Part shown: positions 17,475 through 24,637 of the stretch, in pieces
Numbering within the stretch: position 1 is the stretch's first letter
Layout of the letters: every line of letters begins with the position of its first letter
Assembly: GCA_002279355.1 (NCBI GenBank)
Contig: NCBV01000019.1
Coordinates: forward strand, 62,001-126,000
Length of the DNA stretch: 64,000 nucleotides
Source of the DNA: Acidiphilium sp. 37-60-79
GTDB lineage: Bacteria > Pseudomonadota > Alphaproteobacteria > Acetobacterales > Acetobacteraceae
Direction: 5' to 3'
Translations under genes and position numbers: made by a program
Notes under the pieces: generated by a model
Database searches by the model: none
The model's input: the letters and a program-made list of their open reading frames with translations, nothing else
What the model was told of the DNA's origin: nothing

Positions 17475-18273
17475 CCGGGTCCGCGAACCCCCGATCCATT
17501 TCGGCCACCGCGCCGCCCATTGCCTGGTTGAAAGCGTCACGGTCAATAATCCGAAACCGGTGCCGCCCATCAACATGGATCACCCGATCACGGTGCAATT
17601 TTTGCAGCACCCGACTAACGCTTTCGATTCTCAACCCCACATAATCAGCAATATCCGCCCGGTCCATCGGAATCGTGACCTGCTCGTTCTCGCGCTCATG
17701 TAGCTCAGGATGCCGATCGAGAAAATCCAAAAACAACGAAACCCGCTGAACCGCGTTGAATTTCCCCAGCATAATCGCCTGCCGCTGGGCAACCCGCAGC
17801 TCATGGGACAGTTTGCAGAGAAAATGTAATTGCAAATTCGGGTCGCGCCGGAGCAACTGTTCTAACGCATCGGCGGGCAAACGATACGCCGTGAGCGGCG
17901 TAACGGCCTGGGTTGATTGCGCATAGCGGCTGCCCTCGAACATGCCGACCAAATCATGATGAAAAAAAAATGCCAGCACCGCATGCCGCCCATCCTCGAG
18001 CAGGGTCACCGATTTCGCCACGCCCGAAATGATATTATACACCGCCGTAGCCGGATCGTCCTGATGAAACAAATACGCCCCGGCTTCATAGCGCTGGATC
18101 GAGGCCAGCAATGCCAATCGTCGGCGCTCATCGGCTGACAAAAGCTGGCGCGGCGCCCGCGCCGTCCCGTGGAGCGTCGTGGCAAAAATCGACGGTCCAA
18201 CCCCGCCATCCGGCGCGCTGCTCGGGCTGCTCCCCATTACCGATGGCCCCTCATCATCGACCTGTTCAAGCAT
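17461..18273 (-). CDS. Crp/Fnr-family transcriptional regulator (FixK-like, no Fe-S cysteines)
   Basis: A 270-residue regulator. An N-terminal extension of about 50 residues is followed by a cyclic-nucleotide-binding-type beta-barrel (YEAGAYLFHQDDPATAVYNI to about residue 170). A C-terminal HTH follows, RADIADYVGLRIESVSRVLQ. The recognition helix has the E-x-x-S-R pattern that reads TTGAT half sites in FNR/FixK. The FNR N-terminal cysteine cluster is absent; the single Cys (HFLCKL) lies in the dimer helix region. Direct oxygen sensing by Fe-S is therefore unlikely. ATG 18271-18273 was chosen over a TTG at 18315, which would fall inside the FNR-type box. Confidence 0.88.
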   Translation of the reverse strand: MLEQVDDEGPSVMGSSPSSAPDGGVGPSIFATTLHGTARAPRQLLSADERRRLALLASIQRYEAGAYLFHQDDPATAVYNIISGVAKSVTLLEDGRHAVLAFFFHHDLVGMFEGSRYAQSTQAVTPLTAYRLPADALEQLLRRDPNLQLHFLCKLSHELRVAQRQAIMLGKFNAVQRVSLFLDFLDRHPELHERENEQVTIPMDRADIADYVGLRIESVSRVLQKLHRDRVIHVDGRHRFRIIDRDAFNQAMGGAVAEMDRGFADPVSVP

Positions 18274-18285
18274 GGTTCGCCCGCA

Positions 18286-18315
18286 TTGATCTTTGATCGA
18301 GATCAATAAGATCAA
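18286..18315. promoter_or_regulatory. FNR/FixK-type box upstream of the Crp-family gene
   Basis: TTGATCGAGATCAA at 18293-18306 is a perfect TTGAT-N4-ATCAA palindrome, the consensus of FNR/FixK/ANR proteins. It is nested inside a second dyad, TTGATC (18286-18291) with GATCAA (18310-18315). It lies 20 bases before the ATG of the Crp-family gene, whose own recognition helix fits this sequence, so autoregulation (probably repression, given the closeness to the start) or control by another FNR paralog is likely. Confidence 0.75.
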
Positions 18316-18454
18316 TCTTCGCGCCGTATGACATCCGTGATGCGCGACCGTCAGACGATCAGCGGCTCAACCTTGGGCAGGGCAGGGCGGTGCAAAGCCC
18401 GATCAATGCCGACGGCCCGTGCGTTTGAACTCATTTGCAAAAATCTGGAAACCC

Positions 18455-18529
18455 TGGTGGGTGCGACAGGGATTGAACCTGTGACCCTCGCCGTGTGAAG
18501 GCGATGCTCTCCCGCTGAGCTACGCACCC
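18455..18529 (-). tRNA. tRNA-Val (anticodon CAC)
   Basis: 75 bases read on the minus strand fold as a full cloverleaf. The acceptor is GGGTGCG with CGCACCC, followed by discriminator A and an encoded CCA. The D arm is GCTC...GAGC, the anticodon stem TCGCC/GGCGA with loop TTCACAC giving anticodon CAC, and the T arm ACAGG-TTCAATC-CCTGT. It decodes GUG. It stands alone between the Crp-family gene and a membrane-protein operon. Confidence 0.97.
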
Positions 18530-18576
18530 TAAGGTCCGCACGATCTACCGCCCCTCGCGCCGCGACGCAAGCACCC

Positions 18577-19137
18577 CTAGCGCATCGCCGTTGGCCGCGC
18601 GCTGGCAAAGCAATATCCCAAAAACGCGCATAGGCACGCAACGCTCACCCCGTTCAGCGTCACCAAATCCAAACTCTCCGTAGCACCCATCCGCACCATT
18701 GGCCCGATCGGGGCATAGCGCAACACCGCGTAAGCCAAAAATGGCAAGGCGGTCAGCCCAAACATCAGCCGCCGCTCCGCGCGATGAAACCCTAATGTCG
18801 CCAACAAAATGCACGGGATCAAAAACAGCGCGATGCCGGTATCGAACCCCAGCACCGCGGCGCACCATACCGTATTGAGCACGCCAACCACGGTCAAAAA
18901 CACCCGCGCCGCCACGCCGCTGCGCCGGGCAATCACCGGCACCGCGCACCAAAAGGGCAGGGAGCAGAGGGTCAACAACAGGGCTGGAGTCGCATCCCGC
19001 CCCAGAACCACATACAAATAAATCGGATAAAACGGCGTATTACCCGCCAACACCGCTGCCACTGTATTCATCGCCGCCGTCAACGGGTCCGGAGCATCCA
19101 GCGCCCGCCCGAGGGCCGTCAACGCCCGACCAATCAT
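18577..19137 (-). CDS. hypothetical membrane protein
   Basis: 186 residues with about five to six hydrophobic helices, for example NTPFYPIYLYVVLG, LLLTLCSLPFWCAVPVIA and GIALFLIPCILLATLGF. No family was recognised with confidence. It is the last gene of a set DUF1295 - CFA-like methyltransferase - this gene on the minus strand, starting ten bases after the methyltransferase stop, so it may serve the same lipid or membrane process. Confidence 0.65.
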   Translation of the reverse strand: MIGRALTALGRALDAPDPLTAAMNTVAAVLAGNTPFYPIYLYVVLGRDATPALLLTLCSLPFWCAVPVIARRSGVAARVFLTVVGVLNTVWCAAVLGFDTGIALFLIPCILLATLGFHRAERRLMFGLTALPFLAYAVLRYAPIGPMVRMGATESLDLVTLNGVSVACLCAFLGYCFASARPTAMR

Positions 19138-19146
19138 GCGCTAATC

Positions 19147-20175
19147 CTAAGCTGCCGTCAGCCGATAATGGCTAACCCCCCACGCTTGCCCATCACGGTA
19201 GCCGAACAACCCCTCAGTCGCCAAGAAAAATAACCGCCAGCGCCGACGCCAAACCCCGGCCTGCGGACCATAAACGCGCTCCAATACCTCACTGATCGCA
19301 CCCGCATGCCGGTCATAATTCGCCAGCCAATCGCGCGCTGTTCGCGCATAATGCGTGCCATCCCAATGCCATTCAGCCTCGCAATTGAACAAATCCGGAA
19401 ATTGCTTGATCAACCCATGGCTGGGCATGAGCCCACCGGTGAAAAAATGCTGAGCAATCCAATCGGCCCGATCATGATGATCAAACCGATACGCCCCCTT
19501 GCGATGGGTAAACACATGCACAAACAGCTTGCCACCCGGCGCCAGCCAGCCCTTCACCCGGCTCAACAAGCCACGCCAGTTGGCCATATGCTCAAACATT
19601 TCCACTGAAACGACCCGATCAAATTTTTCTCCGAGGGCAAAACCATTCATATCTGCCGTGATCACCGTCAAATTCTCAAAACCACGCGCCAACGCGACCG
19701 ACTCGATATAAGTGCGCTGCGAGGCGGAGTTCGATACTGCGGTAATCCGTGCGGCAGGATAATTCTCCGCCATCCACAGGCTGAGCGAGCCCCATCCGCA
19801 GCCCAACTCCAAAATACGCTGCCCATCAGCAAGTTCGGCATGAGCACAGGTCTCATTCAACGCCCGTTCCTCGGCCTGATCCAGCGTGCTGACGGGCCCA
19901 TCATACAGGCAGCAGGAATATTTCCGCCGCGCCCCGAGCGCCAGTCCAAAAAAAGCGGCTGGCACCTCATAATGCTGCGCGTTGGCGGCATCCGTATGCA
20001 GCGCAATCGGCAACGCCGCCATTTCCGCCGCAAATTGCCGCTCGGCCTCCGCGCCAATCCGGGTCAAAGCCCGGTCAGTTCGCCCCACCAGCTGCGCCAC
20101 GCCAAAGCGCAGCAGACGATCGGGAAGCACCACGCGCTCCGCTAAACCTGTCATCGCCGTTACCGAAAAGCTCAT
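19147..20175 (-). CDS. cyclopropane-fatty-acid-synthase-family methyltransferase
   Basis: A 342-residue SAM-dependent enzyme of the CFA/mycolic acid cyclopropane synthase group, acting on unsaturated acyl chains of phospholipids. The SAM site is RILELGCGWGSLSLWMAE (about residue 120), with YDGPVSTLDQAEERAL before it and VSVEMFEHMANW (about 190) after it. The N-terminus is shorter than in E. coli Cfa, as in the two-gene form with DUF1295. ATG 20175 was preferred to TTG 20187. It follows the DUF1295 gene in the same orientation. Confidence 0.88.
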   Translation of the reverse strand: MSFSVTAMTGLAERVVLPDRLLRFGVAQLVGRTDRALTRIGAEAERQFAAEMAALPIALHTDAANAQHYEVPAAFFGLALGARRKYSCCLYDGPVSTLDQAEERALNETCAHAELADGQRILELGCGWGSLSLWMAENYPAARITAVSNSASQRTYIESVALARGFENLTVITADMNGFALGEKFDRVVSVEMFEHMANWRGLLSRVKGWLAPGGKLFVHVFTHRKGAYRFDHHDRADWIAQHFFTGGLMPSHGLIKQFPDLFNCEAEWHWDGTHYARTARDWLANYDRHAGAISEVLERVYGPQAGVWRRRWRLFFLATEGLFGYRDGQAWGVSHYRLTAA

Positions 20176-20235
20176 CACCCATTCCAATCAACCTATTCTT
20201 GATTGGAATACGCCCTCAATCCAGCAATGGATGCG

Positions 20236-21045
20236 CTAGGTCCTGCGGCGTGGCGGACGCGGAAAAAATGCGCTCACCCGGCCTTGATACGCGGCATAAG
20301 ATGCAGGCCGTGATTCCAACATCTCCCGCTCCAACGGCGGAATCCCCGAAATTTTGGTCAATAGCCAAACCATCCCCAACGGCCCGATCAGCGCAATAAG
20401 CCCCGGCGCCCACCCTCCCGCCAGACCAATCAGCGGATATGCCAGCCAAATCGACGCCTCAAAAAAATAATTCGGATGGCGTGACCAGCCCCACAATCCC
20501 CGATCACAAACCTGCCCCCGATTGGCCGGATTGGCCCGAAACACATGCATCTGTGCATCCGCGACCGCCTCGCCCCATAATGATCCGCCAAACACCGCAA
20601 GACCCGCCAGGGTCCATATCCAAGCCGTCCCCGTCATTGGCGTCGGATCATTGGCGGCAATCATCACCGCAATCACCAACACCCACGCCACCACCGCCTG
20701 GATCATCAAGAGCCAAAACATGCGCGTCTCGAACGCGGCACCCCACTGCGCCCGAAACCGCGCATAGCGCGCATCCTCATGGCGTATCGCGCGCGTCCGC
20801 CGGATGATGTAACCGCCCAACCTGAACGCCCATACCAGCACCAGCGCCGCAACCAACAGCCGTCGTGCAGCCGGTGCCGTGCCAAGCGGCACCAACGCGC
20901 CAACCGCCGCGGCCCCGCCGGTGCCAAAGGTCCAAAACGCATCCACCCAACCGGAATTGCGGGTCCGCTTTTGCGCAAGCCACGCCCCGCTCATCACCAA
21001 GCCGAGCAAAACCAGCAGCACCAGGCTCAAAATTATGTATTCCAT
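20236..21045 (-). CDS. DUF1295 membrane protein (steroid 5-alpha-reductase-like)
   Basis: A 269-residue integral membrane protein with about six helices. It carries the conserved NSGWVDAFWTFG near the N-terminus and the C-terminal signature GLWGWSRHPNYFFEASIWLA (about residue 190), typical of DUF1295/ICMT-like enzymes that use NADPH or act on lipids. It is commonly encoded with CFA-like methyltransferases in proteobacteria, as here. ATG 21043-21045 was chosen over an upstream in-frame start at 21081 that gives an implausible leader. Confidence 0.87.
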   Translation of the reverse strand: MEYIILSLVLLVLLGLVMSGAWLAQKRTRNSGWVDAFWTFGTGGAAAVGALVPLGTAPAARRLLVAALVLVWAFRLGGYIIRRTRAIRHEDARYARFRAQWGAAFETRMFWLLMIQAVVAWVLVIAVMIAANDPTPMTGTAWIWTLAGLAVFGGSLWGEAVADAQMHVFRANPANRGQVCDRGLWGWSRHPNYFFEASIWLAYPLIGLAGGWAPGLIALIGPLGMVWLLTKISGIPPLEREMLESRPASYAAYQGRVSAFFPRPPRRRT

Positions 21046-21145
21046 GCCCCCGGATGTTTCCCTCACTCGCCCAAACGTCAAGCCCCTCTTTCAGCCCGCG
21101 CCCAATAAACCTATTCTGCCGACAAAGCCTTGCCAGGAGCCCCTC

Positions 21146-21676
21146 ATGTCGCGCATCGATGAATCTCGACCCTTCGTCCCCGTCGCCATCGCCGTTCTCA
21201 CGGTCTCCGACACCCGCACCCCAGCCAACGACACGTCCGGCGACACGCTGGCCGGCCGCATCATCGCCGCCGGCCATCATCTCGCCGCACGCACCCTCCT
21301 GCCCGATGACGCGGACGGCCTCACCGCCCAACTGCGCGACTGGATCGCCAATCCGGCGATCGATGTGATCATCACCACCGGCGGCACGGGCATCACCGGG
21401 CGCGATGTCACGCCCGAAGCCTTCTCCCGCGTGCTCGACAAAACCATCGAAGGGTTCGGCGAACTCTTCCGTATGCTGAGCTTTCAAAAAATCGGCACCT
21501 CAACCATCCAATCGCGCGCCATCGGCGGCGTCGCTGGCGGCACGTATTTGTTCGCGCTCCCCGGCTCAACGGGCGCGGTCAAAGATGGCTGGGACGATAT
21601 TCTCCGCTGGCAGCTCGATATCCGCCATCGCCCCTGCAACCTCGTCGAACTCATGCCCCGCCTGATGGAGCGTTAA
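21146..21676 (+). CDS. moaB: molybdenum cofactor biosynthesis protein B
   Basis: A 176-residue MoaB/MogA-fold protein that adenylylates molybdopterin before molybdenum insertion. Key pieces are AVLTVSDTRTPANDTSGDTL at the N-terminus, the TTGGTGITGRDVTPEA loop (about residue 74), and FALPGSTGAVKDGWDDIL near the end. ATG 21146 sits eight bases after an AGGAG site (CAGGAGCCCCTC). The 3' end overlaps the convergent ribF gene by 26 bases. SorA in this window (59.2-60.5 kb) is a molybdenum enzyme that would need such a cofactor. Confidence 0.92.
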   Translation: MSRIDESRPFVPVAIAVLTVSDTRTPANDTSGDTLAGRIIAAGHHLAARTLLPDDADGLTAQLRDWIANPAIDVIITTGGTGITGRDVTPEAFSRVLDKTIEGFGELFRMLSFQKIGTSTIQSRAIGGVAGGTYLFALPGSTGAVKDGWDDILRWQLDIRHRPCNLVELMPRLMER

Positions 21677-22604
21677 ACCACGCGCGCGCCGCATCGGCAT
21701 CGCGGGTAATTTGTCCGCGCAGCGCCTCGAAACTCTCGAATTTGCGCTCCTCGCGGATGAAATGATGCAGCGCCACACTCAGCGTCGCGCCGTACAAATC
21801 GCCATCGAAATCGAACCAATGCGCCTCCAGCCGGGCAATTGCTCCCTCCGCCACGGTCGGTCGTCGGCCAATATTTGCAACCCCACGGCGCACAATCCCG
21901 TCCGGAAACAAGGCGCTCACCGCATAAACCCCCCGCGCCGGCTCAAGATGCCGCCCCAGCGCGATATTCGCGGTGGGAAACCCAATCGTGCGTCCCCGCG
22001 CATCGCCATGCACCACCTCGCCGCGCACCACCGGCTCACGCCCGAGCAACGAAGCCGCCCGCTCCGGATAGCCATCCTGCAACAGCCGGCGAATCCGCGT
22101 CGAGGAAATCGGCCCCTCGGCATCGTCCAAATGCGGCACCACGCTCAACCCAATCCCCAACGCCGCACAATGTGTCGCCAGCAGCCGCGCATCCCCGCCG
22201 CGCCGATGGCCAAAGGCAAAATCCGCCCCGCACGCCACATGCGCCGCGCCTAACCCGCGATGCAGCACCGCATCGATAAAATCCTCAGCACTCAAAGCCG
22301 AAAAAGCCCGATCAAACGGCAATTCAACCAAAATCTGCACCCCCAGCGCCGCCAAAGCGTCGGCCCGCTCAGCTTCCAAGGTCAGCCGAAACGGCGGATC
22401 ATCGGGGCGAAAAAACTCCCGTGGATGCGGCGCAAAACTCAACACCGCCCGCGGCGCGTCCGGCCGCGCCGCATGGGCTGCGCGCAACACTTCCGCATGA
22501 CCGCGATGCACCCCATCAAAATTCCCCAACGCCACGCTCGCCCCGCGCGCATGCTCTGGCACCGCCCGCCAATCGCGCAGTATCGTCAATTCACCCACAA
22601 TCAC
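21651..22604 (-). CDS. ribF: bifunctional riboflavin kinase / FAD synthetase
   Basis: A 317-residue cytoplasmic enzyme that phosphorylates riboflavin to FMN and adenylylates it to FAD. The N-terminal FAD synthetase domain has GNFDGVHRGHAEVL (about residue 27), ADFAFGHRRGGDARLL (about 126) and SSTRIRRLL (about 165). The C-terminal kinase domain has GRTIGFPTANIALG (about 203). The GTG start at 22602-22604 lies just after GAAGGAG. It is convergent with moaB. The downstream coding overlap means the last residues are encoded inside moaB on the other strand. Confidence 0.94.
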   Translation of the reverse strand: MIVGELTILRDWRAVPEHARGASVALGNFDGVHRGHAEVLRAAHAARPDAPRAVLSFAPHPREFFRPDDPPFRLTLEAERADALAALGVQILVELPFDRAFSALSAEDFIDAVLHRGLGAAHVACGADFAFGHRRGGDARLLATHCAALGIGLSVVPHLDDAEGPISSTRIRRLLQDGYPERAASLLGREPVVRGEVVHGDARGRTIGFPTANIALGRHLEPARGVYAVSALFPDGIVRRGVANIGRRPTVAEGAIARLEAHWFDFDGDLYGATLSVALHHFIREERKFESFEALRGQITRDADAARAWFNAPSGGA

Positions 22605-22627
22605 GCACTCCTTCTCGTGCCGCCATG

Positions 22628-24637
22628 TTACCGCTCACGCCACCAAGCCAAAACCACCAGCAGCAGCGCCAAAATCGCCACCGGTCCCGGCGGCAATAAA
22701 CGCGCCCGCCGCAACCCGGTGACCATCACCGCATGCCGATCACGCAACAAACCGCGCCATGACGGCGTCGGATCGCGCCCCAACCACACCACCCGCCCGC
22801 CCGTGCGATCAACCAGCGGCGCCAAAATCCGCTTGCTCGCCGCCAAATCCCGATATTCGGGCGCATCGCTGGTCGCCGCCCCGGCATAAGCGGTCAAGCC
22901 CCCGGCCTGTGCGCGCCAGACGCCCGGCATGCTCGCAGGCAGCGCCGCCCGATACCGCCCGGGCGCAATTTTGGTCATCACCACAATCCGGCGCTGTCCA
23001 TCCGGCGCGGTGATCGCCACCGGCCCTGCCGGCCCGCCCGCAATGCGTCGCTGCGTGACCTCGAATTGCCCCTGTGCAATCCGCGCTGCCAGAAAATTCC
23101 CCGCCAAATCCGGCGTCCCTAGCAACCAATGCACCGTGCGCCGCAGCAGCGGCAGCGCCGGGCCCGCGAGCGTCGGGTCCTGCCCCAAACTGCCGCGCGC
23201 CCAAATCCAAAATTGATCGGACATCAACATCGCCACCCGCCCGCGCCCGGCATGGCCCAGAACTAACAACGGCGCATCGCCCGGTGCCCGCAGCACTGTC
23301 CGGCCAAAACGCCGCCGCCCTTGCTCAAACCGATACCATGGCCCCATCGTTGCTTGCGCCAGCGCGGCCGTCACCGGATGCCGCCGCCCGACGGCCGACA
23401 AATGCGGCACAAACGCCCCCACCACCGTCCCACCCGCTATCGGCGCCACCGGCAGCACGGCGCGCAGGTTCGTGAGCGCCAAACTCGCCCGCCCGTCATA
23501 GCTCGGCCCGGTCTCCACTAGCAAAGCGCCGCCTTTGCGCACATGGGCGGCAATATTCGCCAAAGCAAAATCCGGCAACACCCCATCCGCACCGAACTGA
23601 TCCAAAATCACCAAATCAAACCGGTGCAAATCAAGCCCGAATAATCGCCGCACCGGAAATGGGATCAACGCCACATCCTGCTCCGGTGCGGCTAACGGCT
23701 CGTCAGGATCGCGCAAAATGGTGAAATTCACCAGCCGCACCGATGGATCAGATTTCAGCAATAACCGCCAACTGCGTAGCCCCTGATTGGGCGAGCCCGC
23801 AATCAGCAACACCGTCAGCCGCCGCCTGATCCCATGCAGCGCAAACACCGCCTGATCATTCAACGTGGTCACCGCCCCCGGCAACGCTGCCGCTGCCAGA
23901 TCCACCACCACCCGCCCGGCATGCTGCACCATAATCGGCACCGCCCCCGCCACCCCCACCTGTGCCGCCACACGCTGCACCACCTGCCCATCCACACTCA
24001 CCCGCACCGCCACCGCCGCGCCATGATCCGCCACCCCATGATCACGCACCACAAACCGCACCATCACCTGATGCCCCACCAACCCGTAGCGCGGCGTCGC
24101 CAACAACCGCAGTTCCCGGTCGGTCTGCGCCCCGCGCGCCGGGATCAGCAATGACACCGGAAATTGCCGCCCCGCCGCAGCCAACCGCGCCCGATCCGTG
24201 GCCTCGCCATCGCTCAGCACCACCACCCCCGCCCGCTGCGCCTCCGGCACCGTCGCCACCGCCCGCCGCAGCGCCGCGAATAAATCCGTGCCTGTCCCGG
24301 CCCCCGGCGGCAGCGTCACAATCTTGAGCCTGGTCCCGCTCGGCAGTTCAGCGCGCAAATGCGCCAGTGCGGCGCCCACCAGCCGCCGCCGATGATCAAT
24401 CGCCATCGAGGCCGTCTGATCCACCAGCGCCACCACAATATTATCAAGCGGCGCCGTGTGGCGCACCGTGCGCAGGGGCCCTGCTAACATGGCCAACAAA
24501 ACGGCAAACGCCGCCGCCCGCCAAACCGCCCCCCGCGCCCGCCGCCAAACCGCTAGACCGGTAAGCGCGATCGCCGTCAAACCCAGCAAAACCAGCACCC
24601 ATCCGGGCACCAGCGGCGCGAATGTCAAGCCACTCAC
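22628..24637 (-). CDS. VWA-like membrane protein with glutamine-amidotransferase-like domain
   Basis: A 669-residue protein of the MoxR-cluster type. There are two N-terminal helices (about 8-60). A VWA-like fold follows, in which the metal-site region reads VALVDQTASMAIDHRR (DxTxS in place of DxSxS), with VVVLSDGEATDRARLA later. After that come a beta-rich stretch, a class I glutamine-amidotransferase-like region (VILDQFGADGVLPDFA, GGALLVETGPSYDGR) and one C-terminal helix. It is translated with the preceding DUF4159 gene (GTGA overlap). Such clusters help assemble or fold periplasmic complexes. The precise target is unknown. Confidence 0.75.
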   Translation of the reverse strand: MSGLTFAPLVPGWVLVLLGLTAIALTGLAVWRRARGAVWRAAAFAVLLAMLAGPLRTVRHTAPLDNIVVALVDQTASMAIDHRRRLVGAALAHLRAELPSGTRLKIVTLPPGAGTGTDLFAALRRAVATVPEAQRAGVVVLSDGEATDRARLAAAGRQFPVSLLIPARGAQTDRELRLLATPRYGLVGHQVMVRFVVRDHGVADHGAAVAVRVSVDGQVVQRVAAQVGVAGAVPIMVQHAGRVVVDLAAAALPGAVTTLNDQAVFALHGIRRRLTVLLIAGSPNQGLRSWRLLLKSDPSVRLVNFTILRDPDEPLAAPEQDVALIPFPVRRLFGLDLHRFDLVILDQFGADGVLPDFALANIAAHVRKGGALLVETGPSYDGRASLALTNLRAVLPVAPIAGGTVVGAFVPHLSAVGRRHPVTAALAQATMGPWYRFEQGRRRFGRTVLRAPGDAPLLVLGHAGRGRVAMLMSDQFWIWARGSLGQDPTLAGPALPLLRRTVHWLLGTPDLAGNFLAARIAQGQFEVTQRRIAGGPAGPVAITAPDGQRRIVVMTKIAPGRYRAALPASMPGVWRAQAGGLTAYAGAATSDAPEYRDLAASKRILAPLVDRTGGRVVWLGRDPTPSWRGLLRDRHAVMVTGLRRARLLPPGPVAILALLLVVLAWWRER

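Noticed and set aside
18351-18641. Open frame of 96 codons on the minus strand containing SSAGEHRLHTARVTGSIPVA
   Set aside because: This is the well-known false translation of a tRNA gene; the tRNA-Val at 18455-18529 explains it.
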